Assembly: GCA_947623945.1 (NCBI GenBank)
Contig: CANQHU010000015.1
Location: 1 to 42,347 of the forward strand
Direction of reading: 5' to 3'
DNA: 42,347 nucleotides
DNA from: an uncultured Clostridia bacterium
GTDB taxonomy: Bacteria; Bacillota; Clostridia; TANB77; CAG-508
Shown: piece after piece, positions 28,003-37,559 of the stretch
How the letters are laid out: every line of letters begins with the position of its first letter
How positions within the stretch are numbered: position 1 is the first letter of the stretch
Notes under the pieces: model-generated
Database searches by the model: none
What the model was told of the DNA's origin: nothing
Seen by the model: the letters and a program-made list of their open reading frames with translations, nothing else
Program-made: the position numbers and the translations under genes

Positions 28003-28869
28003 TTATTTTAATGGAAAAGCCAATTTAGTAATATTGGCATAATCTTGAAGACTTAAATTTTCTGGTCTAATTTTAATAGGTAGATTTAATTTTTTTAAGA
28101 TTTGTTCACCTTGTTCTTTATTTATAAATACTTTTGTATTCACTAATGCATTTAAAAGTGTTTTTCTTCTTTGCATAAATGCACATTTTATAATTCTAAA
28201 TAAAATTTCTTTTCTTTCTATTTTAACTGGTGGTTCTTTTCTTATTTTTAGTTTTATGACTTTTGATGTCACTTCAGGTTCGGGTAAAAATGAGTTTTTT
28301 GGTACTTCTATAATTCCTTCTGCCTTTGAATAATAATAAACACTGTAAGTGATTGCTCCAGTTTCTTTGTCTCCTGGAATTGCAATTAATCTATCTGCAA
28401 CTTCTTTTTGAATCATAACTGTTATGCTGTCTAAATCTAATTCTTCTTCTAATAATTTCATAATAATTGGGGTTGTAATATAATATGGTAAATTTGCAAC
28501 TACTTTTACTTTTTTTATTATTTCGTTATTTTTTTCTTGTTCTATAATATTTTTTAAATCTGCTTTCAATATATCTTCATTTAATAGTTCAAAATTTTGA
28601 TATAAAGAAAATCGATCTTTTAAAATATTAACCATTTTTTTATCTAATTCAATGCAAATAACTTTTGATGCCTTTTCTAATAGATATTTAGTTAATGTTC
28701 CCAAGCCTGGGCCAATTTCAATTACTAAATCTTCTTTTGTTATTTCACTAGAATCTACTATTGTTTTAATTACTTCTTCATTAATTAAAAAGTTTTGTCC
28801 TAATGACTTATTTGCCCTAATGTGATATTTATTCATAATAAATTTAGTTTCTTTTAAAACATCTTCCAC
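28003..28869 (-). CDS. rsmA: 16S rRNA dimethyladenosine transferase
   Basis: 288 residues. Dimethylates two adjacent adenines in helix 45 of 16S rRNA. Visible motifs: NKSLGQNFLINEEVI, LVIEIGPGLGTLTKYLLE (AdoMet site), VVANLPYYITTPI and the C-terminal KCAFMQRRKTLLNAL. It stands alone between the sortase gene and the divergent second spoVD. Confidence 0.96.
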   Translation of the reverse strand: MEDVLKETKFIMNKYHIRANKSLGQNFLINEEVIKTIVDSSEITKEDLVIEIGPGLGTLTKYLLEKASKVICIELDKKMVNILKDRFSLYQNFELLNEDILKADLKNIIEQEKNNEIIKKVKVVANLPYYITTPIIMKLLEEELDLDSITVMIQKEVADRLIAIPGDKETGAITYSVYYYSKAEGIIEVPKNSFLPEPEVTSKVIKLKIRKEPPVKIERKEILFRIIKCAFMQRRKTLLNALVNTKVFINKEQGEQILKKLNLPIKIRPENLSLQDYANITKLAFPLK

Positions 28870-29005
28870 TTAAAAATATTCTCCTTTTATAATTTTACTC
28901 TATACTATAATATATAACAATTTCTTTAATTTTTCAACTTATATTGATTTTTAAGTATTTTTAATATAAAATATATTTACAAACTTATAGCAAAAGAGGT
29001 TTATT

Positions 29006-31264
29006 ATGAAAAAAAATAATAAAGTTGTAAAAATGAAAAAAGCAATTGAATCAAAAAATTTAATACACATAAGTAAATTAAAGGTTTTTCTGGTTTTTAC
29101 TGTTTTAATATTTTTAGCTTTAATTATTAGGATTGGATTTATTCAATTTGTTCAAGGTAATTTTCTAAAGGAGCAAGCCTATCAACAGCAAACTATTAAT
29201 CAAATTATTAGTCCAAAACGTGGTAATATTTACGATTCAACGGGTAAAGCTATTGCTATTGGCGCACAAGTAGATACTATAACTATTAATCCTGCAAAAA
29301 TCGTAAAAGATAATGATGTTGATACAAAAGATTATAAAGAAAAAGTAGCAAGAGGTTTATCTGAAATTTTTGAATTAAACTATGATGAAGTGCTACAAAA
29401 AGTAAATAGTAATTCACAAGTAGAAACTATTATTAAAAAGGTAGAACAAGAAAAAGTTGATAAATTAAAAGATTGGATGAAAACAAATGAAATTACAGTT
29501 GGAATTAATATTGATGAAGATACCAAAAGATACTATCCATATGATAATGTTGCATCTAGTGTAATTGGCTTTTGTGGAAGCGATAATCAAGGTTTAAGTG
29601 GTATTGAAGCTACTTGGGAGTCTGTTTTAACAGGTACTCCACGGAAAAATTGTAAGTTCTAAAGGTAGCAATCAACAAGAAATTCCAAATAGTGAAAAAA
29701 CTTATATTTCCGCAGAAAACGGCAGTGACTTAACACTTACAATTGATTTAAATATACAAACAATTGTAGAAAAGTATTTAAAACAAGCTGTAGAAAACAA
29801 TAACTGTACTAGAGGCGGAAATGTAATTGCAATGGATCCAAAAACTGGTGATATTTTGGCTATGGCTTCTTATCCAGACTATAATTTAAATACCCCTTAC
29901 ACTCCAAACGAGGTTTTAGCAAAAACTTATGATTCACTTACTACAGAGCAAAAAAGTGAGGCTTTATATAAGATGTGGTCTAATAAGTCTGTAGCAGAAA
30001 CATATGAACCTGGTTCTACATTTAAAATAATTACAGCATCTGTTGCATTAGAAGAAAATATTACTTCTACTGATAAAGCTAATGATTTTTTCTGTCAGTC
30101 TTATGAAATTGTTGCTGATAGGAGAATTAACTGCTCTAGCACTACAGGTCATGGTTATCAAACTTTAAGAAAAGCATTAATGAATTCTTGTAACCCTGCT
30201 TTTATTCAATTGGGACAACGAATTGGAGCTCCAACTTTATATAAATATTATAATGCATTTGGATTATTTGATTCTACTAATTCTGGATTATATGGCGAAC
30301 AGGCTGGGCTTTTCCATAATTTAGATAATGTAGGAGCTGTAGAACTTGCAACTATGTCATTTGGACAAAGAATTAATATTACCCCACTTCAACTAATTAC
30401 TGCTGTTTCTTGTGTAGCAAATGATGGTATACTTATGAAACCTCGTATTGTAAAGGAAATTACTAACACAGATACTTCTACTGTAACAGAAGTTCCTGTT
30501 ACACAAGTTAGACAAGTAATATCAAAACAAACTGCTGAACAAGTAAAAGATATGATGGAATCTGTTACAACAAATGGTACTGGAAGAAATGGAGCAGTAT
30601 CTCGGTTATTCAGTAGGTGGAAAAACTGGTACTTCTGAACCTCCAGTAGGAAAACCAGAAGACGGATATGTTGCTTCTTATATAGCAATTTCTCCTGTAG
30701 AAGATACTCGGCATTGTTCTTCTTGTTACTTTATATAATCCTCAAGGAAAAAATGGTCATCAAGGTGGCTCACTTGCAGGTCCAGTTGTATCTCAAATAC
30801 TATCTGAAGTTTTACCTTATATGGGTGTACCTTCTGATCAAGATTCTTCTAGTTCAACTAACCCTGCTAACAGCATAGTAGTTCCAGATGTTAGAAATAA
30901 AACAGTTGCTGAAGCAGAAAAAATATTGCAAGCTGCTGGATTTAATACAAAAGTGTATGCAGATGGAGATCACAACACATTGCTTGTTCAAGATCAAACT
31001 CCAAAGCCTGGAAATTCTCTTCCAAAAGATTCTATTATTGTACTTTATGGTCAAGGAAGCAGTGTTTCAACTTCTGTTTCTGTTCCAGATTTAAAAGGAA
31101 TGAATGTCTCTCAAGCAACTAGTGAATTAAAATCTAAAAATCTAAATATTAGTGTAGAAGGCTCTGGTAATGTTATTTCTCAAGATTATGCAATAGGTGA
31201 ATTAGTGCAAGAAGGTACTATTGTAAAGGTAACTTTGAAGCCAGTTTTAGCAAATGGTCATTAA
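29006..31264 (+). CDS. Second SpoVD/PBP2-type penicillin-binding protein with two PASTA domains; three CGG +1 frameshifts
   Basis: About 751 residues after correction. Membrane helix, then ISPKRGNIYDSTGKAIAIGA, transpeptidase EPGSTFKIIT, MNSCNP and GGKTGTSEP, and two PASTA repeats (SIVVPDVRNKTVAEAEKIL and VSVPDLKGMNVSQATSEL). CGGs at 29642-29644 (LTGTP-GKIVSSKGSNQQE), 30603-30605 (GAVS-GYSVGGKTGT) and 30709-30711 (VEDT-GIVLLVTLYNPQG) each become zero-frame after the previous correction and each restores a family Gly. The standard code would leave three fragments, separating the SxxK from the KTG motif. It is a paralogue of the dcw-cluster PBP; such pairs usually split division and sporulation roles. 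Confidence 0.9.
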
Positions 31265-31282
31265 TTTAAAATAGATTGATAT

Positions 31283-31318
31283 AAAGATTGTTGATAGAAA
31301 TATTTTTCAACAGTCTTT
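31283..31318. terminator. Bidirectional terminator after spoVD2
   Basis: Arms AAAGATTGTTGA and TCAACAGTCTTT (one mismatch) are followed by a T run on plus. It is shared with the convergent Rpn-family gene. Confidence 0.75.
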
Positions 31319-31320
31319 TT

Positions 31321-31944
31321 TTATTCCATGATTTCATTGTTCCAAAATTCTTCTAATAGGTTATCTAGTTTTTTTATTTTATTGACTTTTCCAAACATAC
31401 TTAATAAAAATGAATTAGTTTGTCCACACAAGTAGGCCATCCAAATATCTCTTTTAGTTATATTTTGATAATCATTTATCTTAAATTTTGGCAATTCTAT
31501 TACATATAATTCAATTTTATTATTTACTTTAGATGGAATAGTAATTTTATTGAAATATTCTCTTGAATTTAAGTAATTAAAGTCTAATAAATTAATTGTA
31601 ATTGTTCTTGCGGGTTTTCTATTGTCTTGATATTCTAATTGATTAGAATGAATTTGCGCATAATATAATAGCATTTTATTTTGTGCATAATATCCATCTA
31701 TAAATTGAATACCTATGTTTAATTCTTCTTGATTTTCTAATGTGACTCTCATATCTGCAATTCCAAAGTTTTCTTCTAATGGTAAATAGTTAGACTTAGA
31801 TTCTAAATATGGATTTAATTTTATTTCTTTGATTTTTATTTCTAAAAATGTTTCTATAAAATCTTGCAAAATATCTAAATTGTCTTTTGAATTTAAAACT
31901 TTTCGTAATACTCTATTACTTTTTGATACAAATTTTCTGTTCAT
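31321..31944 (-). CDS. Rpn-family (PD-(D/E)XK nuclease) protein, short form
   Basis: 207 residues. Resembles the PD-(D/E)XK nuclease-family transposase group (Rpn): NLDILQDFIETFLEIKIKEI, then GIADMRVTLENQEELNIGIQFIDGYYAQNKMLLYYAQIH, where D and the (Q/E)xQ position of the catalytic core are recognisable. Rpn proteins are linked to recombination and phage defence. It is shorter than most members and has no obvious partner gene. Confidence 0.7.
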   Translation of the reverse strand: MNRKFVSKSNRVLRKVLNSKDNLDILQDFIETFLEIKIKEIKLNPYLESKSNYLPLEENFGIADMRVTLENQEELNIGIQFIDGYYAQNKMLLYYAQIHSNQLEYQDNRKPARTITINLLDFNYLNSREYFNKITIPSKVNNKIELYVIELPKFKINDYQNITKRDIWMAYLCGQTNSFLLSMFGKVNKIKKLDNLLEEFWNNEIME

Positions 31945-32144
31945 GTTTTTATTTTTAGTGCACTAATATTTTTCCTCCTTACAATATGATTTTTAAATTA
32001 TATAATTTATTAAAAGTATAATTTCTATGTGCTTAATTTGTCAAGACATTTTCTTTAATTTTTCTCACTTTTCATCGCAATTTTCGACATATTTCGAGCT
32101 TTTGGAGCAAAAAATACCTTTTGGTATAATATATATATCAAAAA

Positions 32145-32181
32145 AAATAAAGATAAGAAATTTTATCTCTTAACTTTATTT
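32145..32181 (-). terminator. Terminator after pilin-like P2
   Basis: AAATAAAGATAAGA and TCTTAACTTTATTT arms (one mismatch). The same hairpin follows P3 (33910-33950), P4 (35639-35677) and P6 (40525-40566). Confidence 0.7.
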
Positions 32182-32222
32182 TCTATAATTATACAAAATT
32201 TATGACATTCCCCATTTTGCTT

Positions 32223-33795
32223 TTATTTAATATAAAGTACAACGCGAAATCCAACACTGATACCATAGTCAGTGATTACATCGCCACCGTTCGCACGTAC
32301 AACTGGGTCGTCTGTCCCACGGTAATAGAAGCTACCGGCCACAAGGAACAACGTACATTGTTTCGCTATTTATGTTGTGTCCTGTTGTCCATTCCCACAT
32401 ATTTCCTGCCATATCATATATATTATAATTTTTAACGTCTTCGCTTGCTCCTGTTGGAAGTTCTATTTTGTTTTCTCCTCCAAGTTCTGTGTTTTGATCT
32501 CCTGCCTTTGCCATTACTGGTCCTTTTTTATAATTTGTTGCATAAACCCAAGTTGTAGTATACGCATGTTGTGCCCAAAAACCTTCTATCTCTTTGTTAT
32601 ATACACTGCTATTATTTGAATAATTCCCCCATGAACTTGAATCTATTATACTTTTTCCTGTTTTAGTCACATTAGCACCATATATATTTTCACATATATG
32701 ATTCCATGCTTGCAAATCTACTAAATAACTTCTGACTGATGAACTTCCTTTATACATATTTTCTGCTACTATTTTTGCATTTGGTTGTGTTATACAATTC
32801 CATGCTTGTACTCCCTTTTTACTTACTGGTGATAGTCCTTTTACTGATGTAAGTCCTTCATTGTCCGTAGCCCCTCTTCCTGTTACATTATATTTTAAAT
32901 TATCCCCCTCGCTATCTGGCGCTGTATAAAATGATGCATTTGATGGTATTCCTGCCTCATATCTTCCTATATAGAATCCTCCATATTTTTTTATGCTTTC
33001 TTCTGCTACCTCTGTTTGCTTTTTTTCCCAGTTTTCTGTTATTTCACTTATTGTTGTATTATCTACTCCATTTATTTCATATAATGCATTTATATTACTT
33101 ATGTCTTGCTCTGTGTAATCATCTCTCCATGCTGAGCCATCTCCTCCTCCATTTGAATAATATTCTGCATTATGGCTCCATCCATTTCTTTTTACTGCAT
33201 TCTTTGCATTTTGATATTGCGTTATTGTACATGGTATCCATACAAATTCATTTCCATCATTTTTTATTACTAACCCATTTGCTATTTTTTGCTCTTCTTT
33301 TTCTTCTGATACTGCAAATCCTTCTGGAATTGTTGCTACATCTACTCCATCTGTGTAATTATACTTTTTTGTTTCTTTTGCTTCTTCTCCTGGTTTTAAT
33401 GCATCTTCTAAAGAAGTGCTTGTATCTCCTGAGATTAGTATTTTATATCCATTGTATTCTACTACTGCTGGCAATGTTTCTATTTTATTTTCCGCTGATA
33501 ATGGCTGTTCTTTGTAGTTTACTCCTGATAAATGGCTTAATAAATTTGAATTTAAGTCTTCTATATTTATATTTCCACTATTATCTAAACTTCCTAATAC
33601 TTCTATTTGCACCTCTTCTTCTGCTGTTTTTTCATTTGTTAAGTCTTTTGCATTTTGTGCTTTGGCTAAAATTCCGTTATCTCCTGTTAATGTTGCAATA
33701 CTTACTCCTGCTAAGATTAATAATACTATTATTGTGATTACTAGCGCTATTAGTGTTATTCCTTTATTTACTTGTTTTAATTCTTCTTTTTTCAT
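32223..33795 (-). CDS. P2: prepilin-leader FGE/C-lectin protein; one CGG +1 frameshift
   Basis: About 523 residues. Leader KGITLIALVITIIVLLILAG, a middle region of unknown fold, then the FGE-sulfatase/C-lectin domain (NEFVWIPCTITQYQ, GGFYIGRYEAGIP, AWNHICENIYG, NIYDMAGNMWEWTTGHN). The zero frame stops at GGC CGG TAG (CGG 32335-32337). Skipping C gives GGSFYYRGTDDPVVRANGGD and FRVVLYIK, stop at 32223, the normal C-lectin core. The ATG is used; a TTG found in some paralogues is out of frame here. Closest relative in the window is P6. Confidence 0.82.
32226..32350 (-). other. Probable DGR variable region of P2
   Basis: GC-rich tail. Aligned with P6, changes fall in the first and second positions of codons such as TAT/AAT, CGT/TAT, GAC/GGC, AAC/AGC, GGC/AAC and GAT/AAT, while the framework GGSF, NPVV/DPVV and the FR(V/I)VLYIK end is kept. 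Confidence 0.6.
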
Positions 33796-33830
33796 TTGTT
33801 TTTCAACTTCTTTCTTTTTATTTTACAATT

Positions 33831-33860
33831 ATTTTATTGAAATTCCAGTCTTTATGTCAA
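33831..33860 (-). promoter_or_regulatory. Promoter of P2
   Basis: TTGACA (33855-33860), 18-base spacer, TAAAAT (33831-33836), inside a ~100-base leader shared by four pilin-like genes. Confidence 0.65.
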
Positions 33861-34034
33861 TATGTTATGATATAGTTTTTAATTTTGACTTTCTATCTAT
33901 GTTTTAAAAAAATAAAGATAAGAAATTTTATTACAATCTCTTAACTTTATCTATTTCTTTTTCATGTTTTTTCCAAGCATATAACGATATATGCTTCTTA
34001 TATTGTCATTTGTTTATATTTATTTTTTAACATT

Positions 34035-34114
34035 AAAATCACTCAAACTACTTGTATTTTCTACGTTTTCATTATATCATTTAAACGCTTTTACTAGTAT
34101 TTTGAGTGATTTTT
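34035..34114. repeat. Inverted repeat downstream of P3
   Basis: Arms 34035-34052 and 34097-34114 are 18 bases, nearly complementary (core AAAATCACTCAAA/TTTGAGTGATTTT), loop about 44 bases. A matching element follows P5 (38943-39023). Confidence 0.75.
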
Positions 34115-34157
34115 TTTTAGTTTCCTTTATTTACATAGCTTAACTTTTTAAACAATT

Positions 34158-35516
34158 TCAGTACAAAGCTGGTCGAAAAGAATAGCCGCTGTAGGCAATG
34201 GTCGTATAGCAGTTGTTGCGGTAAGAAGCTGGATAAGAACTGCCTTCGTAGAAATAGCCTCCTCTACTGTTACAAGGCCCATAAGTAGTCTCGGTTGCAT
34301 GTTCTAAAATCCATTCAAATTCATTTCCTGCAAAATCATATATATTTAGCTTTTTTGTTTTGTCTGATGCCCCTGTTGATAATAAGATATCACTACTAGC
34401 TGGTTTTTCTATTGTAATAGTACTCCATTGGCTAGAATTATATTGTTTTGCATTTTCACTATTAATTCCAACTGTTTGATTTTTATAGTTTCCCCATTCT
34501 CCACTATCCGAATTAATGCTTGCTATTATACTTTCCCTATTGCTTCCTTCTTGTTTTTTTACTTCCTTTTCTTCTATAAACTTACACACTAAATCCCATT
34601 GTATTCCAAATAATAAACTACTTGTTTTACTACTATCTGGTGTCATTTCTTTTGCTAATTTTTGTGCTTCACTACATGTTACAAAATTATATGGTATTGC
34701 ATCTTTTTTGCTTATTGCTTTTGGTACAGTAGAAACATTATCAATTCTTGCACTTGCAGTTGTTCTTCCTAATTTTAAACTTTCTTCATCTGTTCCCGTT
34801 GTTCCTTCTATTCCTGCTTCATATCTTCCTATCCAAAATCCTCCATTTTTGTATACACTTTTTATCATTTTTTGATATGTTTCTTTATATTGACTTAATG
34901 TTAATCCACATCCTGTATCTAATTCTTTTTGTCTTTCTTCTGTTGCTGTTTCTTCTGTTACAACATTATGAGTACTACCTGTTCCAGTATCTACATACCA
35001 TTCATCTGTCCAATAATATCCTTGTCCTACTTTTCCTTCCGTATATGGGGCTGCATATGCTTTTAGCGCTGCTGTTATGGAATCACACTTTGTTTGGTCA
35101 GTTTCGGCATATCCTGTTTCATTTTCAAATGTTAAACCATCTGGCATTTTTGACTGTAATTTTGGCACTTCTATCCATACCCATTCATTTCCGTTTTTGT
35201 CTACTGCAATTAACCCTTCATCAACTGTACTTTCTCCTTCTTTTCTTGTTGGTGCCATTCCTGCTGGAATTGTTACTCCATTATACTCTGTTTCTTCAAA
35301 ATTCATATTTGCTTCTGCTTGTAGTAACTTTTGTGTTTCTTCCTTTTCAGCTACGTCATTTTTCTCTTTTGCTGTTTGTGCCTTTACCAAAATTCCATTA
35401 TCCCCTGTTAATGTCGCAATACTCACTCCTGCCAATATTAGCAAAACAATTATTGTAATTACCAACGCAATTAATGTTATTCCTTTATTTGTTTGGTTTA
35501 ATTGTTCTTTTTTCAT
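34158..35516 (-). CDS. P3: prepilin-leader FGE/C-lectin protein
   Basis: About 452 residues. Leader KGITLIALVITIIVLLILAG, a conserved block NFEETEYNGVTIPAGMAPTR, then the FGE/C-lectin core: NEWVWIEVPK, GGFWIGRYEAGIEGT, SLLFGIQWDLVCKF, NIYDFAGNEFEWILEHAT, RGGYFYEGSS, end YSFRPALY. No CGG frameshift. The ATG at 35516 is chosen because a TTG 12 bases upstream is not in frame in paralogue P2. Nearly identical to P4 and P5 except in the middle and the last ~130 bp, so it is likely a recent duplicate diversified at its tip. Confidence 0.82.
   Translation of the reverse strand: MKKEQLNQTNKGITLIALVITIIVLLILAGVSIATLTGDNGILVKAQTAKEKNDVAEKEETQKLLQAEANMNFEETEYNGVTIPAGMAPTRKEGESTVDEGLIAVDKNGNEWVWIEVPKLQSKMPDGLTFENETGYAETDQTKCDSITAALKAYAAPYTEGKVGQGYYWTDEWYVDTGTGSTHNVVTEETATEERQKELDTGCGLTLSQYKETYQKMIKSVYKNGGFWIGRYEAGIEGTTGTDEESLKLGRTTASARIDNVSTVPKAISKKDAIPYNFVTCSEAQKLAKEMTPDSSKTSSLLFGIQWDLVCKFIEEKEVKKQEGSNRESIIASINSDSGEWGNYKNQTVGINSENAKQYNSSQWSTITIEKPASSDILLSTGASDKTKKLNIYDFAGNEFEWILEHATETTYGPCNSRGGYFYEGSSYPASYRNNCYTTIAYSGYSFRPALY
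34161..34300 (-). other. DGR-type variable region of P3
   Basis: Compared with P4 and P5, the codon run after TACCGC reads AAC AAC TGC TAT, AGC TAC TTC TAT and GGC TAC AAC GTT. A second run reads TAC AGC GGC TAT, AAC GAC TAC TAT and TAC TGC AAC AAT. Third bases (C,C,C,T) are constant and the first two vary, as expected from adenine mutagenesis of AAC/AAT template codons. Confidence 0.75.
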
Positions 35517-35552
35517 TTGTTTTTTCAACTTCTTTCTTTTTATTTTACAATC

Positions 35553-35582
35553 ATTTTATTGAAATTTCAGTCTTTATGTCAA
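35553..35582 (-). promoter_or_regulatory. Promoter of P3
   Basis: TTGACA (35577-35582), 18-base spacer, TAAAAT (35553-35558) in the shared leader. Confidence 0.65.
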
Positions 35583-35638
35583 TATGTTATGATATAGTTT
35601 TTAATTTTGACTTTCTATCTAATTTTAAAAAACTAAAA

Positions 35639-35677
35639 AAATAAAGATAAGAAATTTTACATCTCTTAACTTTATTT
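35639..35677 (-). terminator. Terminator after P4
   Basis: Same 14-base hairpin as after P2 (one mismatch), about 50 bases after the P4 stop. Confidence 0.7.
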
Positions 35678-35729
35678 TCCATTAATTATGAACCATCTTT
35701 TGTTTGCATAGCCTGACTTTTAAACAATT

Positions 35730-37070
35730 TCAATATAAAGCTGGTCGAAACGAATAGTAGTCGTTGGCAGTGGTCGCATAGAAGTAGCTGCGGTAAGAAG
35801 ATGGAATAGCAGACCTATCATTGTAGAAACTGCCTCCTCTACCGCTACGAGGATAGTCAGTATCCGCGGTTGCATGTTCTAATGTCCATTCATATTCATT
35901 TCCTGCTAAATCATATATATTTAATCTTTTAGTTGTTTCTGATGCTCCTGTTGATAGTAAAGTATCAGCTCCATTATTATCATGTGATAATTTTTTTCCT
36001 GATATTTTGTTCCATGTTTTATCTTTAGAAGAATATCCTTTTGCATTATTGCTTGTTATGTCTAAGTCTACATTAGCATAATTTCCCCAATTTTTACTAT
36101 CTGCATTAATATCTGCTTGAGGTACTCCTCCTCTTACTTCTAAAAATTTACATACTAAATCCCATTGTATTCCAAATAATAAACTACTTGTTCTACTACT
36201 ATCTGGCGTCATTTCATTTGCTAATTTTTGTGCTTCACTACATGTTACATAGTTATATGGGATTGCATCTTTTTGACTTATGGCTTTCGGTGAAGTTGAA
36301 ATATCTATTTTCGCACTTGAACTTATTCTTCCTAATTTTAAACTTTCTTCATCTGTTCCCGTTGTTCCTTCTATTCCTGCTTCATATCTTCCTATCCAAA
36401 ATCCTCCGTTTTTGTATACACTTTTTATCATTTTTTGATATGTTTCTTTATATTCATTTAATGTTAATCCACATCCTGTATCTAATTTCTTTTGCTCTGA
36501 TGTTGCTGTTTTTTCTGTTACAACATTATGATTATCACTTGTTCCAATATCTAAATACCATTCATCTATCCAATTATATCCTTGTCCTTTTTTTCCTTCT
36601 GTATATGATTTTGCATATTCTTTTAATGCCGTTGTTATGTCTTCACAATTCTTTTGATCAGCTTCAGAATAACCCATTTCATTCGTAAATGTTAAATCTG
36701 ATGGCATTTCGCTTTTTGGTACTTCTATCCATACCCATTCATTTCCATTTTTATCTACTGCAACTAATCCTTCAGCAATTGTACTTTCTCCTTCTTTTCT
36801 TGTTGGTGCCATTCCTGCTGGAATTGTTACTCCATTATATTCTGTTTCTTCAAAATTCATATTTGCTTCTGCTTGTATCAACTTCTGTGTTTCTTCTTTT
36901 TCTGCTGCATCATTTCTCTCTTTTGCCGTTTGTGCCTTTGTTAGTATTCCATTATCTCCTGTCAAAGTTGCAATACTCACTGATGCTAAAATTAACAATA
37001 CAATTATTGTAATTACCAACGCAATTAATGTTATTCCTTTGTTTGTTTGGTTTAATTGTTCTTTTTTCAT
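35730..37070 (-). CDS. P4: prepilin-leader FGE/C-lectin protein
   Basis: About 446 residues, closely related to P3 and P5. Leader KGITLIALVITIIVLLILAS, NFEETEYNGVTIPAGMAPTR, GGFWIGRYEAGIEGT, FGIQWDLVCKFLEVRGG, NIYDLAGNEYEWTLEHAT, RGGSFYNDRSAIPSSYR, end YSFRPALY. The Glu at position 5 after the prepilin cleavage site is absent (Ala instead), as in all six. No CGG frameshift. Confidence 0.82.
   Translation of the reverse strand: MKKEQLNQTNKGITLIALVITIIVLLILASVSIATLTGDNGILTKAQTAKERNDAAEKEETQKLIQAEANMNFEETEYNGVTIPAGMAPTRKEGESTIAEGLVAVDKNGNEWVWIEVPKSEMPSDLTFTNEMGYSEADQKNCEDITTALKEYAKSYTEGKKGQGYNWIDEWYLDIGTSDNHNVVTEKTATSEQKKLDTGCGLTLNEYKETYQKMIKSVYKNGGFWIGRYEAGIEGTTGTDEESLKLGRISSSAKIDISTSPKAISQKDAIPYNYVTCSEAQKLANEMTPDSSRTSSLLFGIQWDLVCKFLEVRGGVPQADINADSKNWGNYANVDLDITSNNAKGYSSKDKTWNKISGKKLSHDNNGADTLLSTGASETTKRLNIYDLAGNEYEWTLEHATADTDYPRSGRGGSFYNDRSAIPSSYRSYFYATTANDYYSFRPALY
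35733..35875 (-). other. DGR-type variable region of P4
   Basis: Last ~140 bases; differs from P3 and P5 mainly at first and second bases of NNC/NNT codons, with framework codons for RGG, P.SYR and SFRPALY kept. Confidence 0.75.
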
Positions 37071-37106
37071 TTGTTTTTTCAACTTCTTTCTTTTTATTTT
37101 ACAATC

Positions 37107-37136
37107 ATTTTATTGAAATTTCAGTCTTTATGTCAA
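37107..37136 (-). promoter_or_regulatory. Promoter of P4
   Basis: TTGACA (37131-37136), 18-base spacer, TAAAAT (37107-37112) in the shared leader. Confidence 0.65.
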
Positions 37137-37217
37137 TATGTTATGATATAGTTTTTTATTTTGACTTTCTATCTAGTTACTACTCAGCCCTAAATCATAA
37201 AAAGGTAGCCCTATTCA

Positions 37218-37459
37218 CTAAAAAATTGTGACGGGGTTACCTTTTTCTATATTGACATGTTCTTTAAAATAATCTATCCCTTGTTTCTTACAGGTACTTA
37301 TAATAGAACGTATATTACAGTAATCTTTTATCCCTCTGTAACTTCTATGGCATCCAGATACTTTTTTCTTCGTTTTTATTGGTCTTAAATATCTTTCTGA
37401 TAGATTATTATCAAATGGAACTTTTAAATCATATGCATATAATAAGTGATTTTTTGGGT
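37218..37459 (-). pseudogene. IS66-family transposase, C-terminal fragment
   Basis: About 79 codons: HLLYAYDLKVPFDNNLSERY, LRPIKTKKKVSGCHRSYRG, IRSIISTCKKQGIDYFKEH, stop at 37218. VPFDNNxxER...LRPxKxKxKVSGxxRS...IRSxISTxxKQ is the conserved end of IS66 TnpC, including the catalytic Glu region. A TGA closes the frame just upstream, and the rest of the element and its end repeats are not seen, so this is a decayed remnant inside the pilin array. Confidence 0.82.
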
Positions 37460-37559
37460 TATTTCATAATCGTTACTGTCTATATTTTTATTTTGCATAG
37501 ATTTTTAATATTAAATTTCCTTTTTATGCTTAGATCTTTTGATTTTTTAGCTATAAATT

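Larger units (their letters stand above)
33796..34157. other. P3-P2 intergenic region
   Basis: No gene. On the minus strand it holds, in order: an inverted repeat downstream of P3 (34035-34114), a terminator hairpin (33910-33950) and the P2 promoter (33831-33860). The P2 leader from about 33800 to 33900 is nearly identical to those of P3, P4 and P5. Confidence 0.7.

Noticed and set aside
35517-35528. TTG start for P3 (and 37082 for P4)
   Set aside because: The same TTG is out of frame in P2 and P5, whereas the ATG is conserved in all.
34158-37070. CRISPR or simple gene repeats as explanation for P3-P5 similarity
   Set aside because: The repeats are whole coding genes with variation concentrated in the tips; there are no short regularly spaced repeats and no cas genes.
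37460-37498. ATG-initiated ORF (MQNKNIDSND...) upstream of the IS66 fragment
   Set aside because: It runs in a different frame from the transposase remnant and ends after about two dozen codons.
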